Part shown: positions 8,442-17,071 of the stretch, piece by piece
Layout: the number at the start of each line of letters is the position of its first letter
How positions within the stretch are numbered: the stretch's first letter is position 1
Assembly: GCF_040448305.1 (NCBI RefSeq)
Contig: NZ_CP148752.1
Coordinates: 6,514,501 to 6,578,500, forward strand
Direction: 5' to 3'
From: Pseudomonas fluorescens
GTDB taxonomy: Bacteria > Pseudomonadota > Gammaproteobacteria > Pseudomonadales > Pseudomonadaceae
Length of the DNA stretch: 64,000 nt
Notes under the pieces: generated by a model
Told to the model about the DNA's origin: nothing
Databases searched by the model: none
Seen by the model: only the letters and a program-made list of their open reading frames with translations
Translations under genes and position numbers: made by a program

Positions 8442-8637
8442 ATAGGAATGACGTAATCATTTATGGAGGGGGGAAATTAAGCTTTTGGCTTAATGAGGCC
8501 GCGCCGCAGAGAAGGCGACAGGATCGCGTACTTATTCGAAAAGGAGTGCGTCGGCGACGGCTAGCAGGGGGCAATGGAGAAACCAGTGCGGGGCCGAATG
8601 TACCACCTGAGTTTAGGAGCGTCTAGCCCTGAATACG
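8442..8637 (-). promoter_or_regulatory. rho leader, candidate Pseudomon-Rho RNA
   Basis: The gap between trxA and rho carries, in the rho sense, a perfect 7-bp hairpin (arms 8476-8482 and 8488-8494) followed by the C-rich run CCCCCCTCC about 25-35 bases before the start codon. There is no Shine-Dalgarno sequence. A structured leader upstream of rho in pseudomonads has been described as the Pseudomon-Rho motif. I cannot confirm that this sequence matches the published model. A C-rich, poorly structured run is the kind of site Rho itself binds, so autoregulation is plausible. Confidence 0.45.
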
Positions 8638-8638
8638 C

Positions 8639-8667
8639 AAAAAGCCCCGCTATTTGCGGGGCTTTTT
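8639..8667 (-). terminator. terminator of trxA
   Basis: An AAAAAGCCCCGC / GCGGGGCTTTTT stem with a five-base loop lies about 20 bases past the trxA stop codon, with the T run in the trxA direction. Confidence 0.85.
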
Positions 8668-8688
8668 CAGGATACTTTGCAGCGACGC

Positions 8689-9018
8689 TTAGATGTTGGC
8701 GTCGAGGAAGGCAGCCAGTTGCGACTTCGACAGTGCGCCGACCTTGGTCGCTTCAACGTTGCCGTTCTTGAACAGCATCAGGGTCGGGATACCGCGCACG
8801 CCGTGCTTGGCCGGGGTTTCCTGGTTCTCGTCGATGTTCAGCTTGGCAATGGTCAGCTTGCCTTTGTAAGTCTCGGCAATTTCGTCCAGAACCGGAGCGA
8901 TCATTTTGCAAGGGCCGCACCATTCAGCCCAGTAGTCGACCAGTACAGCGCCTTCGGCCTTGAGTACGTCGGCCTCGAAGCTAGCGTCGCTAACGTGTTT
9001 GATAAGATCGCTGCTCAT
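8689..9018 (-). CDS. trxA: thioredoxin 1
   Basis: This 109-residue protein is a single thioredoxin fold with the redox motif WCGPC at 33-37 and the cis-proline segment GIPTLMLFKNG. It reduces protein disulfides in the cytoplasm and supplies electrons to ribonucleotide reductase and other enzymes. Size and sequence match E. coli TrxA. ATG 9018 is preceded by a GGAGAATTCC region. It is transcribed alone, upstream of rho in the same direction but separated from it by a terminator, as in other pseudomonads. Confidence 0.97.
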   Translation of the reverse strand: MSSDLIKHVSDASFEADVLKAEGAVLVDYWAEWCGPCKMIAPVLDEIAETYKGKLTIAKLNIDENQETPAKHGVRGIPTLMLFKNGNVEATKVGALSKSQLAAFLDANI

Positions 9019-9138
9019 GGAATTCTCCAGGTTGTAAGCAAAAAAACGTGGCCCATCATAGCTGCCCTTCCCTCGTTCAGGAAGGTGCAGATGATTGAGT
9101 CTCGCTATGGTGATTCATGAGTTTGGGTATAGCTCAGG

Positions 9139-9846
9139 TCATGAAGTGACGGGAGCGATGAACGCGATTCCGGTGCGCAATGCGGAATTGCGTACGTGCT
9201 CTTGCATGGCCTTTTGCGCGGCGCCAGACGCTCGGCGAGCCAGCGCACGAAGGATTTTGCGGTGTTCCTGCCAGGTTTCCATGGCCCGCTCGACCCGGAT
9301 GAACGGTAGCTTCTGGCTCTCCAGGAAGATGTCGGCGCTGGCGGTCAGGATGCTCAGCATCGCCTGATTGCCGCTGGCCAGCAGGATGCGGCGGTGGAAT
9401 TCGAAATCCAGGCGGGCCGCGGCTTCGAAGTCGCCGGATTTCAGCTCATTACGCATGGCGGCGACATTGTCTTCCAGCGCATCGAGTTCGTCGGTGCTCA
9501 AGGTTACGGCCGCCAACCCCGCCGCAAACCCCTCCAGCGCATAGCGCAACTGAAAGATGTCCAGCGGCGAAGCCTGCGCCGCGAACGGCCAGCCCGGCGC
9601 CGCATCACCTCGCGGCAACTCCACCGGCGATTGCACGAACACGCCTTTGCCCGGCTGGATGCTGATGACGCCCAGTGCGCTCAGCGATGACAACGCCTCG
9701 CGCAACGACGCCCGACTGACCCCCAATTGCACCGCCAGGTCCCGTTGCGAAGGCAAGGCATCCCCCGGCCCGAAGCCCTGTTCGGTAATCAGTTTGCGGA
9801 TGGCTTGCAGCGCCACTTCAGGTACGGCGCGGGAGATCGAGTTCAT
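9139..9846 (-). CDS. GntR-family transcriptional regulator (FadR/FCD subfamily)
   Basis: This 235-residue protein has an N-terminal winged helix-turn-helix (residues 10-75: LPSQRDLAVQLGVSRASLREAL, read as family consensus) and an all-helical FCD ligand domain (about 90-220) with the Asp/His pattern DFEFHRRI. It is divergent from the amino-acid ABC transporter operon and is the likely regulator of it. The start at 9846 (MNSISRAVPEV) was chosen because it places the DNA-binding domain at the N-terminus, as in the family. The 42 extra residues of the longer frame run into the divergent promoter. The ligand is unknown, probably an amino acid or organic acid. Confidence 0.85.
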   Translation of the reverse strand: MNSISRAVPEVALQAIRKLITEQGFGPGDALPSQRDLAVQLGVSRASLREALSSLSALGVISIQPGKGVFVQSPVELPRGDAAPGWPFAAQASPLDIFQLRYALEGFAAGLAAVTLSTDELDALEDNVAAMRNELKSGDFEAAARLDFEFHRRILLASGNQAMLSILTASADIFLESQKLPFIRVERAMETWQEHRKILRALARRASGAAQKAMQEHVRNSALRTGIAFIAPVTS

Positions 9847-9975
9847 GGTTTTCCAGACGAACCAGGCCAATGTGCGCTCAGTTGTAAAGCTATTCGCGAC
9901 GCCCGGCAAGTCGTGCCCCATGGGGGTTCGGTGATTTTCACGGCTGCGCCATCGGGGTGCGAAACGCAACCTGAC

Positions 9976-9986
9976 TGTTCAGACCA
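9976..9986 (+). promoter_or_regulatory. candidate FadR-type operator
   Basis: TGTTCAGACCA fits the loose consensus TNGTNNNACNA of FadR-subfamily GntR regulators at all but one position. It lies in the shared gap between the regulator (start 9846) and the transporter operon (start 10103). This is a weak motif match and the only basis is position plus similarity. Confidence 0.25.
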
Positions 9987-10102
9987 GTAAGACCGTGTGA
10001 CGCCAGCAAAACCGCGCTCTGGCGCCCCCAAAACCCTATGTTGGCATGGCCCATGCTCTGTCGATCCGCAGAAATCACTTCTTGCCGATCCGGAGATTTG
10101 CC

Positions 10103-10888
10103 ATGACCCAGCGTTACAGCGCCCTCCTCGCCGCCCTGTTTGCCAGCCTGATGCTGAGCCAGGCACCCGCCCACGCCGACGGTCTGGAGGATGTGGTCAA
10201 GCGCGGCGTCCTCAAGGTGGCCGTGCCCCAGGACTTCCCGCCCTTCGGCTCGGTCGGCCCGGACATGAAACCCCGCGGCCTCGATATCGACACCGCGAAA
10301 CTGCTGGCCGACCAGCTCAAGGTCAAACTCGAACTGACCCCGGTCAACAGCACCAACCGCATCCCGTTCCTCACCACCGGCAAGGTCGACCTGGTGATCT
10401 CCAGCCTCGGCAAGAACCCGGAGCGCGAAAAAGTCATCGACTTCTCCCGCGCCTACGCGCCGTTCTACCTCGCCGTGTTCGGTCCGCCAGACGCCGACAT
10501 CAAAGGCCTGGACGATCTCAAGGGCAAGACCATCAGCGTCACCCGCGGCGCCATCGAAGACATCGAGCTGACCAAGGTCGCCCCCGAAGGCGTGACCATC
10601 AAGCGTTTCGAAGACAACAACTCGACCATTGCCGCGTACCTGGCCGGGCAAGTCGACCTGATCGCCAGCGGCAACGTAGTGATGGTCGCGATCAGCGAGA
10701 AGAGCCCGAAACGCGTGCCGGCGCTGAAAGTGAAGCTCAAGGATTCGCCGGTCTACGTCGGCGTGAACAAGAACGAGCCAGCGCTGCTGGACAAGGTCAA
10801 CCAGATCCTCGTGACCGCCAAGAGCGACGGCGCGCTGGAAAAGAACGCCCTGACCTGGCTGAAAGAACCGCTGCCGGCCGATCTCTGA
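10103..10888 (+). CDS. periplasmic substrate-binding protein, polar amino-acid ABC transporter
   Basis: This 261-residue protein has a signal peptide (residues 1-25, cleavage after PAHA) and a family-3 solute-binding fold. DFPPFGSVGPDMKPRGLDID near residue 47 is the ligand-pocket start, written here as a family pattern, and TGKVDLVISSLGKNPERE is typical of the group. It captures an amino acid, probably polar or acidic, in the periplasm for the two permeases encoded downstream. ATG 10103 follows CCGGAGATTTGCC. The longer frame from 10046 has no export signal at its N-terminus and was rejected. It is the first gene of a four-gene operon. Confidence 0.9.
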   Translation: MTQRYSALLAALFASLMLSQAPAHADGLEDVVKRGVLKVAVPQDFPPFGSVGPDMKPRGLDIDTAKLLADQLKVKLELTPVNSTNRIPFLTTGKVDLVISSLGKNPEREKVIDFSRAYAPFYLAVFGPPDADIKGLDDLKGKTISVTRGAIEDIELTKVAPEGVTIKRFEDNNSTIAAYLAGQVDLIASGNVVMVAISEKSPKRVPALKVKLKDSPVYVGVNKNEPALLDKVNQILVTAKSDGALEKNALTWLKEPLPADL

Positions 10889-10910
10889 TTCGGCGCGCTG
10901 GAGACGTTTT

Positions 10911-11579
10911 ATGGCTTATCAATTCGATTTCCTGCCGGTGGTGAACAACACCGACCTGTTGCTGCGCGGTGCGTTGTTCACCCTTGAGCTGACCGCCATC
11001 GGCGCTTTGCTCGGCGTGGGGCTGGGCATCGTCGGGGCGCTGGTGCGGGCGTGGAACATCCGGCCTTTCGCGGGGATTTTCGCGGCCTACGTCGAGTTGA
11101 TCCGCAACACGCCATTCCTGGTGCAGTTGTTTTTCATCTTCTTCGGCTTGCCGTCCCTGGGCGTGCAGATTTCCGAATGGCAGGCGGCGGTGCTGGCGAT
11201 GGTCATCAACCTCGGCGCCTATTCCACCGAGATCATTCGCGCCGGCATCCAGGCGATCCCCCGGGGTCAGCTGGAGGCTGCGGCGGCACTGGCGATGACG
11301 CGCTTCGAAGCGTTCCGTCATGTGGTGCTGCTGCCGGCATTGGGCAAAGTCTGGCCGGCCCTGAGCAGCCAGATCATCATCGTCATGCTCGGTTCGGCGG
11401 TGTGTTCGCAGATCGCCACCGAAGAGCTGAGCTTCGCCGCCAACTTCATTCAATCGCGCAACTTCCGCGCTTTTGAAACCTACGCCCTGACCACACTGCT
11501 GTACCTGTGCATGGCACTGCTGATCCGCCAGTTGCTGAACTGGATCGGCCACCGCTTCATTGCAAGGAGCAGCCGATGA
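10911..11579 (+). CDS. amino-acid ABC transporter permease 1 (HisM/GlnP type)
   Basis: This 222-residue inner-membrane protein carries about five hydrophobic segments. The EAA-loop region (GAYSTEIIRAGIQAIPRGQ then EAAAAL) near residues 100-130 docks with the ATPase. Proteins of this family pair as heterodimers, here with the permease encoded next. The stop codon overlaps the start of that gene (ATGA), so the two are probably made in equal amounts. It begins 22 bases after the binding-protein gene. Confidence 0.9.
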   Translation: MAYQFDFLPVVNNTDLLLRGALFTLELTAIGALLGVGLGIVGALVRAWNIRPFAGIFAAYVELIRNTPFLVQLFFIFFGLPSLGVQISEWQAAVLAMVINLGAYSTEIIRAGIQAIPRGQLEAAAALAMTRFEAFRHVVLLPALGKVWPALSSQIIIVMLGSAVCSQIATEELSFAANFIQSRNFRAFETYALTTLLYLCMALLIRQLLNWIGHRFIARSSR

Positions 11580-12226
11580 GCGACTTCACCTTCTGGGACA
11601 TCGTGCGCAACCTGCTCATGGGTCTGCAATGGACGCTGGCGCTGTCGCTGGTGGCGTTCATTGGCGGCGGGCTGATCGGCTTGCTGATCATGGTCATGCG
11701 CATCTCGAAAAAATCCCTGCCGCGCAGTTTCGCCCGAACCTACATCGAACTGTTCCAGGGCACACCGCTGTTGATGCAGCTGTTCCTGGTGTTTTTCGGC
11801 GTGGCGTTGGCCGGGATAGAGATTTCGCCGTGGATGGCAGCGGCGATTGCACTGACGTTGTTTACCAGCGCCTATCTGGCGGAGATCTGGCGCGGTTGCG
11901 TCGATTCGATTCCCAACGGTCAATGGGAGGCCTCATCGAGCCTGGCGCTGAGCCCGCTGGAACAATTGCGCTATGTGATCCTGCCCCAGGCGCTGCGCAT
12001 CGCCGTGGCGCCAACCGTGGGTTTTTCGGTGCAAGTAGTCAAAGGCACCGCCGTCACCTCGATCATCGGTTTCACCGAGCTGACCAAGACCGGCGGCATG
12101 CTCGCCAACGCCACCTTCGAACCCTTCATGGTCTACGGCCTCGTCGCCCTCGGCTACTTCCTGCTCTGCTACCCCTTGTCGCTCAGTGCGCGTTACCTGG
12201 AAAGGAGACTGCATGCCTCTGCTTAG
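11576..12226 (+). CDS. amino-acid ABC transporter permease 2
   Basis: This 216-residue inner-membrane protein is homologous to the preceding permease. It has hydrophobic segments throughout and an EAA loop (AYLAEIWRGCVDSIPNGQWEA, shown as the family pattern). ATG 11576 overlaps the previous stop by four bases and is preceded by AAGGAGCAGCCG, which overrides the longer frame from 11507. Together the two permeases form the membrane channel of the uptake system. Its 3' end overlaps the ATPase gene by 14 bases. Confidence 0.9.
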   Translation: MSDFTFWDIVRNLLMGLQWTLALSLVAFIGGGLIGLLIMVMRISKKSLPRSFARTYIELFQGTPLLMQLFLVFFGVALAGIEISPWMAAAIALTLFTSAYLAEIWRGCVDSIPNGQWEASSSLALSPLEQLRYVILPQALRIAVAPTVGFSVQVVKGTAVTSIIGFTELTKTGGMLANATFEPFMVYGLVALGYFLLCYPLSLSARYLERRLHASA

Positions 12227-12950
12227 AATTTCCGCCCTGCATAAATATTATGGCGATCACCATGTGCTCAAAGGCATCGACCTGAGCATCGAGGAGGGCC
12301 AGGTGGTGGCGATCATCGGTCGCAGCGGCTCGGGCAAGTCCACTTTGCTGCGCACCCTCAACGGCCTGGAGTCGATCAACGACGGCGTGATCGAAGTCGA
12401 CGGCGAGTACCTCGACGCCGCCCGCGCCGATCTGCGCAGCCTGCGGCAGAAAGTCGGCATGGTGTTCCAGCAGTTCAATCTGTTCCCGCACCTGACCGTC
12501 GGCGAGAACGTCATGCTCGCGCCGCAAGTGGTGCAGAAAGTACCGAAAGCCAAGGCCGCCGAACTGGCGCGGCAGATGCTGGAAAGAGTCGGGCTGGGGG
12601 AAAAGTTCGATGCCTTCCCTGATCGGCTGTCCGGCGGACAGCAACAGCGGGTAGCGATTGCCCGGGCACTGGCGATGTCGCCGAAGGTTTTGCTGTGCGA
12701 CGAAATCACCTCGGCCCTGGACCCGGAACTGGTCAACGAAGTGCTGAGCGTGGTCCGGCAACTGGCCAGGGAGGGCATGACGCTGATCATGGTCACCCAC
12801 GAAATGCGCTTCGCCCGGGAGGTTGGGGATAAGTTGGTGTTCATGCACCAGGGCAAGGTGCATGAGGTTGGGGATCCGAAAGCACTGTTCGCCAACCCGC
12901 AGACGGCGGAGCTGGCGAATTTCATCGGGACGGTTGAGGCGGCGGGCTGA
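12213..12950 (+). CDS. amino-acid ABC transporter ATP-binding protein (GlnQ/HisP type)
   Basis: This 245-residue ATPase has Walker A GRSGSGKST at 36-44, the Q-loop in VFQQFNLFPH at 84-93, signature LSGGQQQR at 139-146, Walker B VLLCDE at 159-164 and the switch His in VTHEM. It drives transport through the two permeases encoded upstream. ATG 12213 follows AAAGGAGACTGC. It closes the operon, and a REP pair follows. Confidence 0.95.
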   Translation: MPLLRISALHKYYGDHHVLKGIDLSIEEGQVVAIIGRSGSGKSTLLRTLNGLESINDGVIEVDGEYLDAARADLRSLRQKVGMVFQQFNLFPHLTVGENVMLAPQVVQKVPKAKAAELARQMLERVGLGEKFDAFPDRLSGGQQQRVAIARALAMSPKVLLCDEITSALDPELVNEVLSVVRQLAREGMTLIMVTHEMRFAREVGDKLVFMHQGKVHEVGDPKALFANPQTAELANFIGTVEAAG

Positions 12951-12970
12951 AGATCTTCGGTGTCTGGAAG

Positions 12971-13040
12971 GCCGCCATCGCTAGCAGGCTAGCTCCCACA
13001 GAGGTACGCATTCCAATGTGGGAGCGAGCCTGCTCGCGAT
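12971..13040. repeat. REP doublet with one mutated arm
   Basis: The arm at 13017-13040 has the standard core. The arm at 12971-13001 reads GCTAGCAGGCTAGC where GCGAGCAGGCTCGC is usual, two symmetric changes that keep the hairpin paired. The pair lies between the ABC operon and ppx. Confidence 0.85.
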
Positions 13041-13156
13041 TGACCGCGCAGCGGTCACCGGTTTGCATGCACTGGATCAAGGCTTTGAACACTGTGCGTT
13101 GGCGCCAGCCTTTGATCGTGGCACGATGTCGAGGTTATCGACCGAGACCCCTGACC

Positions 13157-14659
13157 ATGCCGCAATCCCAAGCCAAGAATCTGTCCCTGATCGCCGCAAT
13201 CGACCTGGGCTCCAACAGCTTTCACATGGTCGTGGCCAAGTCCCAGAACGACGAGATCCGAATTCTCGAGCGTCTCGGGGAGAAGGTTCAGCTGGCCGCT
13301 GGCATCGACGAAGAACGCCATCTCAACGAAGAATCGATGCAGCGCGGGCTCGACTGCCTCAAGCGCTTCGCCCAACTGATCAGCGGTATGCCCACCGGCG
13401 CCGTTCGTATCGTCGGCACCAACGCCTTGCGTGAAGCCCGCAACCGTGCCGAATTCATCCGTCGCGCCGAAGAAATTCTCGGCCACCCGGTGGAAGTCAT
13501 TTCCGGCCGTGAAGAAGCGCGCCTGATCTACCTCGGCGTGTCCCACACCCTCGCTGATACCCCGGGCAAGCGCCTGGTGGCCGACATCGGCGGCGGCAGT
13601 ACCGAATTCATCATTGGCCAGCGCTTCGAACCGCTGCTGCGCGAAAGCCTGCAGATGGGTTGCGTCAGCTACACCCAGCGCTATTTCAAGGACGGCAAGA
13701 TCACCCCGGCCCGTTACGCCCAGGCGTACACCGCGGCACGGTTGGAGATTATGAGCATCGAACACGCCCTGCACCGCCTGACCTGGGATGAAGCCATCGG
13801 CTCCTCGGGCACCATCCGCGCCATCGGCCTGGCGCTGAAGGCTGGCGGCCATGGTACCGGCGAGGTCAATGCCGAAGGCCTGGCCTGGCTGAAGCGCAAA
13901 CTGATCAAGATGGGCGACGTCGAAAAAATCGATTTCGAAGGTATCAAGCCGGATCGCCGGGCGATCTTCCCGGCGGGCCTGGCGATCCTCGAAGCGATCT
14001 TCGACGCCCTCGAACTGCAACGCATGGATCACTGCGAAGGCGCCCTGCGCGAAGGCGTGCTCTATGACCTGCTGGGCCGCCATCATCACGAAGACGTGCG
14101 CGAGCGCACCCTCACTTCGCTGATGGAGCGCTACCACGTCGACCAGGAACAGGCGATACGGGTCGAGCGCAAGGCGCTGCATGCGTTCGACCAGGTGGCG
14201 CAGGATTGGGATCTGGAAGACGGCGTCTGGCGCGAACTGCTCGGCTGGGCGGCCAAGGTCCATGAAGTGGGCCTGGACATCGCTCACTACCAGTACCACA
14301 AGCACGGTGCCTACCTGATCGAGCATTCGGACCTCGCCGGGTTCTCCCGCGAAGACCAGTTGATGCTCGCGCTGCTGGTACGCGGTCACCGCCGCAACAT
14401 TCCCAAGGACAGGTTCGCCGATTTCGGCGACGACGGCATCAAGCTGATTCGCCTGTGCGCGCTGCTGCGCTTTGCGATCCTGTTCCACCACATCCGTGGC
14501 ACCCAGCAAATGCCCCAGGTGGAATTGAACGCCAATGGCAACCACCTGGAAGTGGTGTTCCCGGAAAACTGGCTGGACGAAAACCAGCTGACCCAGGCCG
14601 ACTTCGAAATCGAAGCGCAATGGCTGACCCGGGTCGACATTGTGTTGACCGCTCGCTGA
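13157..14659 (+). CDS. ppx: exopolyphosphatase
   Basis: This 500-residue protein belongs to the Ppx/GppA phosphatase family, part of the ASKHA superfamily. The first ATP/phosphate loop AAIDLGSNSFHM lies near residues 14-25 and the second, VADIGGGSTEFIIG, near 141-154. A C-terminal HD-like domain (about 315-500) is present. The enzyme releases phosphate from the ends of polyphosphate chains. ATG 13157 is chosen because it gives the family's usual N-terminus. The longer frame from 13016 reads through a REP sequence. It is convergent with ppk, which makes the polymer. Confidence 0.95.
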   Translation: MPQSQAKNLSLIAAIDLGSNSFHMVVAKSQNDEIRILERLGEKVQLAAGIDEERHLNEESMQRGLDCLKRFAQLISGMPTGAVRIVGTNALREARNRAEFIRRAEEILGHPVEVISGREEARLIYLGVSHTLADTPGKRLVADIGGGSTEFIIGQRFEPLLRESLQMGCVSYTQRYFKDGKITPARYAQAYTAARLEIMSIEHALHRLTWDEAIGSSGTIRAIGLALKAGGHGTGEVNAEGLAWLKRKLIKMGDVEKIDFEGIKPDRRAIFPAGLAILEAIFDALELQRMDHCEGALREGVLYDLLGRHHHEDVRERTLTSLMERYHVDQEQAIRVERKALHAFDQVAQDWDLEDGVWRELLGWAAKVHEVGLDIAHYQYHKHGAYLIEHSDLAGFSREDQLMLALLVRGHRRNIPKDRFADFGDDGIKLIRLCALLRFAILFHHIRGTQQMPQVELNANGNHLEVVFPENWLDENQLTQADFEIEAQWLTRVDIVLTAR

Positions 14660-14664
14660 AATTG

Positions 14665-14693
14665 AAAAAGGCCTTCTTCGGAAGGCCTTTTTT
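14665..14693 (+). terminator. terminator of ppx
   Basis: An AAAAAGGCCTTC / GAAGGCCTTTTTT stem-loop with a T run lies five bases beyond the ppx stop codon. Confidence 0.85.
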
Positions 14694-14725
14694 GTGTTCG
14701 AGATTCAGCAAGCGACACAGCCCCA

Positions 14726-14816
14726 TGTGGGAGCGAGCCTGCTCGCGAAGAGGCCGTCAGCGCCAACATCAATGTTGACTGTTAGGCCGCCTTCGCGAGC
14801 AAGCCCGCTCCCACAG
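14726..14816. repeat. REP doublet between ppx and ppk
   Basis: Inverted REP arms at 14726-14755 and 14786-14816 have cores GAGCGAGCCTGCTCGCGAA and TTCGCGAGCAAGCCCGCTC. They sit between two convergent genes, nine bases from the ppk stop codon. Confidence 0.85.
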
Positions 14817-14824
14817 GTTCCATG

Positions 14825-17053
14825 TTACCGAACAGCCAGAATCGGGCTACCCAAACGTTCCAGCAATGTCGCCTGGGCGCTGCGCGGGTTCTGGTTGCCG
14901 GTCGGCGTGTTACGGATGTAACGACCGTCCGACTGCAGGCTCCAGCTGTGGGTGTTATCGGTCAGATACAACTCCAGTTCTTTCTTGACCCGCATGATCA
15001 GCTTCTTGCCTTCCACCGGGAAGCAAGTCTCGACGCGCTTGTCGAGGTTGCGTTCCATCCAGTCGGCACTGGACAGGTACATCTGCTCGTCGCCACCGTT
15101 GAGGAAGTAGAAGACCCGGGTGTGTTCCAGGAAGCGGCCAATGATCGAACGCACGTGGATGTTGTGGGAAACCCCGGCAATGCCCGGCCGCAGGCAGCAC
15201 ATGCCACGCACCACCAGATCGATACGCACACCTGACTGGCTGGCCTTGTACAGCGCGCGGATGATCTTCGGATCGGTCAGCGAGTTGAACTTGGCGATGA
15301 TGTGCGCCGGTTTGCCGTCGAGGGCGAACTGGGTCTCCCGGGCAATCATGTCGAGCATGCCCTTTTTCAGAGTGAACGGCGCGTGCAGCAGCTTCTTCAT
15401 GCGCAGCGTTTTACCCATGCCGATCAACTGGCTGAACAGTTTGCCGACGTCTTCGCACAAGGCGTCGTCGGAGGTCAGCAGACTGTAGTCGGTATACAGG
15501 CGGGCGTTGCCGGCGTGGTAGTTACCGGTGCCGAGGTGCGCGTAACGCACGATCTCTCCGGCCTCGCGACGCAGGATCAGCATCATCTTGGCGTGGGTCT
15601 TGAAGCCGACCACACCGTAGATCACCACCGCACCGGCCGCTTGCAGACGGCTGGCCAGTTGCAGGTTGGACTCCTCGTCGAACCGCGCGCGCAATTCGAT
15701 CACCGCCGTGACTTCCTTGCCGTTACGCGCCGCATCCACCAGCGCATCGACGATTTCCGAGTTGGCGCCGGAACGGTACAGGGTCTGGCGCACCGCCAAC
15801 ACGTGCGGGTCCTTGGCGGCCTGGCGCAGCAGGTCGACCACCGGGGTGAACGACTCGAACGGGTGCAGCAGCAGGATGTCCTGCTTGCTGATCACGCTGA
15901 AAATGTTCTCGCTGTTCTGCAGCAGTTTCGGAATCTGCGGGGTGAACGGCAGGTATTGCAGCTCGCGCTGACTGTCCAGGCCGGTGATGCTGAACAGCCG
16001 CGTCAGGTTCACCGGACCGTTGACCTGATACAACTCCGTCTCGCTCAGGTTGAATTGCTTGAGCAGGTAGTCGGACAGGTGTTTCGGGCACGTGTCGGCC
16101 ACTTCCAGACGTACTGCATCGCCATAGCGACGGGAGAACAGTTCGCCGCGCAAGGCGCGGGCCAGGTCTTCGACGTCTTCGGAGTCCAGTGCCAGGTCGG
16201 CGTTCCGGGTCAGGCGGAACTGGTAGCAGCCCTTGACCTTCATGCCCTGGAACAGGTCATCGGCGTGAGCGTGAATCATCGACGACAGGAATACATAGTT
16301 GTCGCCAGCGCCGCCGACTTCTTCCGGCACCTTGATGATCCGCGGCAGCAAGCGTGGCGCCGGGATGATCGCCAGACCGGAATCGCGGCCAAAGGCGTCG
16401 ATGCCTTCGAGCTCGACGATGAAGTTCAGGCTCTTGTTCACCAGCAACGGAAACGGGTGCGTCGGGTCGAGGCCGATCGGGGTGATGATCGGTGCGATCT
16501 CGTCACGGAAATAGCGGCGGACCCAGGTCTTGAGCTTGGTCGTCCAGTTACGGCGACGGATGAAGCGGACCTGATGTTTTTCCAGCTCCGGCAACAGAAT
16601 GTCGTTGAGGATCGCGTACTGGCGATCGACGTGACCGTGGACCAATTCGCTGATGCGCGCCAGCGCCTGATGCGGTTGCAGACCATCGGCACCGGCCTGT
16701 TCACGGGCGAAGGTGATCTGCTTCTTGAGGCCGGCGACACGAATCTCGAAGAACTCGTCCAGGTTGCTGGAGAAGATCAACAGAAACTTCAGCCGCTCCA
16801 GCAATGGGTAGGACTCGTCCAGCGCCTGCTCCAGCACGCGGATGTTGAACTGCAGTTGCGAGAGCTCGCGGTGGATGTACAGGCTGCTGTCATCCAGGCC
16901 GGGAATGGCCAGCGCCGGCGCTGGCGCTGTCACGGCGGTTTCGACGACCGCCGCGGGCGGAGCTGGCTCCAGCTCCGGCGGGGTCTCGTCGACTTGCTCC
17001 ACCACAGGTTGAGCGTCTTTTACGGCAACTTCAGTGAGTACTTCGGTATTCAT
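14825..17053 (-). CDS. ppk: polyphosphate kinase 1
   Basis: This 742-residue enzyme builds polyphosphate from ATP. The usual four-domain layout is visible: an N-terminal helical domain (from about residue 55, SLYIHRELSQLQFN), a head domain, and two phospholipase-D-like C-terminal domains. The KTHAKM motif contains the histidine that becomes phosphorylated. The first 50 residues are a Pro/Ala/Glu-rich extension (PELEPAPPAAV) beyond the E. coli protein. ATG 17053 has AGGAACATTCG upstream. It lies 18 bases downstream of hemB and is probably cotranscribed with it. Confidence 0.96.
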   Translation of the reverse strand: MNTEVLTEVAVKDAQPVVEQVDETPPELEPAPPAAVVETAVTAPAPALAIPGLDDSSLYIHRELSQLQFNIRVLEQALDESYPLLERLKFLLIFSSNLDEFFEIRVAGLKKQITFAREQAGADGLQPHQALARISELVHGHVDRQYAILNDILLPELEKHQVRFIRRRNWTTKLKTWVRRYFRDEIAPIITPIGLDPTHPFPLLVNKSLNFIVELEGIDAFGRDSGLAIIPAPRLLPRIIKVPEEVGGAGDNYVFLSSMIHAHADDLFQGMKVKGCYQFRLTRNADLALDSEDVEDLARALRGELFSRRYGDAVRLEVADTCPKHLSDYLLKQFNLSETELYQVNGPVNLTRLFSITGLDSQRELQYLPFTPQIPKLLQNSENIFSVISKQDILLLHPFESFTPVVDLLRQAAKDPHVLAVRQTLYRSGANSEIVDALVDAARNGKEVTAVIELRARFDEESNLQLASRLQAAGAVVIYGVVGFKTHAKMMLILRREAGEIVRYAHLGTGNYHAGNARLYTDYSLLTSDDALCEDVGKLFSQLIGMGKTLRMKKLLHAPFTLKKGMLDMIARETQFALDGKPAHIIAKFNSLTDPKIIRALYKASQSGVRIDLVVRGMCCLRPGIAGVSHNIHVRSIIGRFLEHTRVFYFLNGGDEQMYLSSADWMERNLDKRVETCFPVEGKKLIMRVKKELELYLTDNTHSWSLQSDGRYIRNTPTGNQNPRSAQATLLERLGSPILAVR

Positions 17054-17071
17054 CGAATGTTCCTGGGAGGG

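Noticed and set aside
10046..10102. longer start for the substrate-binding protein
   Set aside because: It would place 19 residues before the signal peptide; ATG 10103 has a better ribosome binding site.
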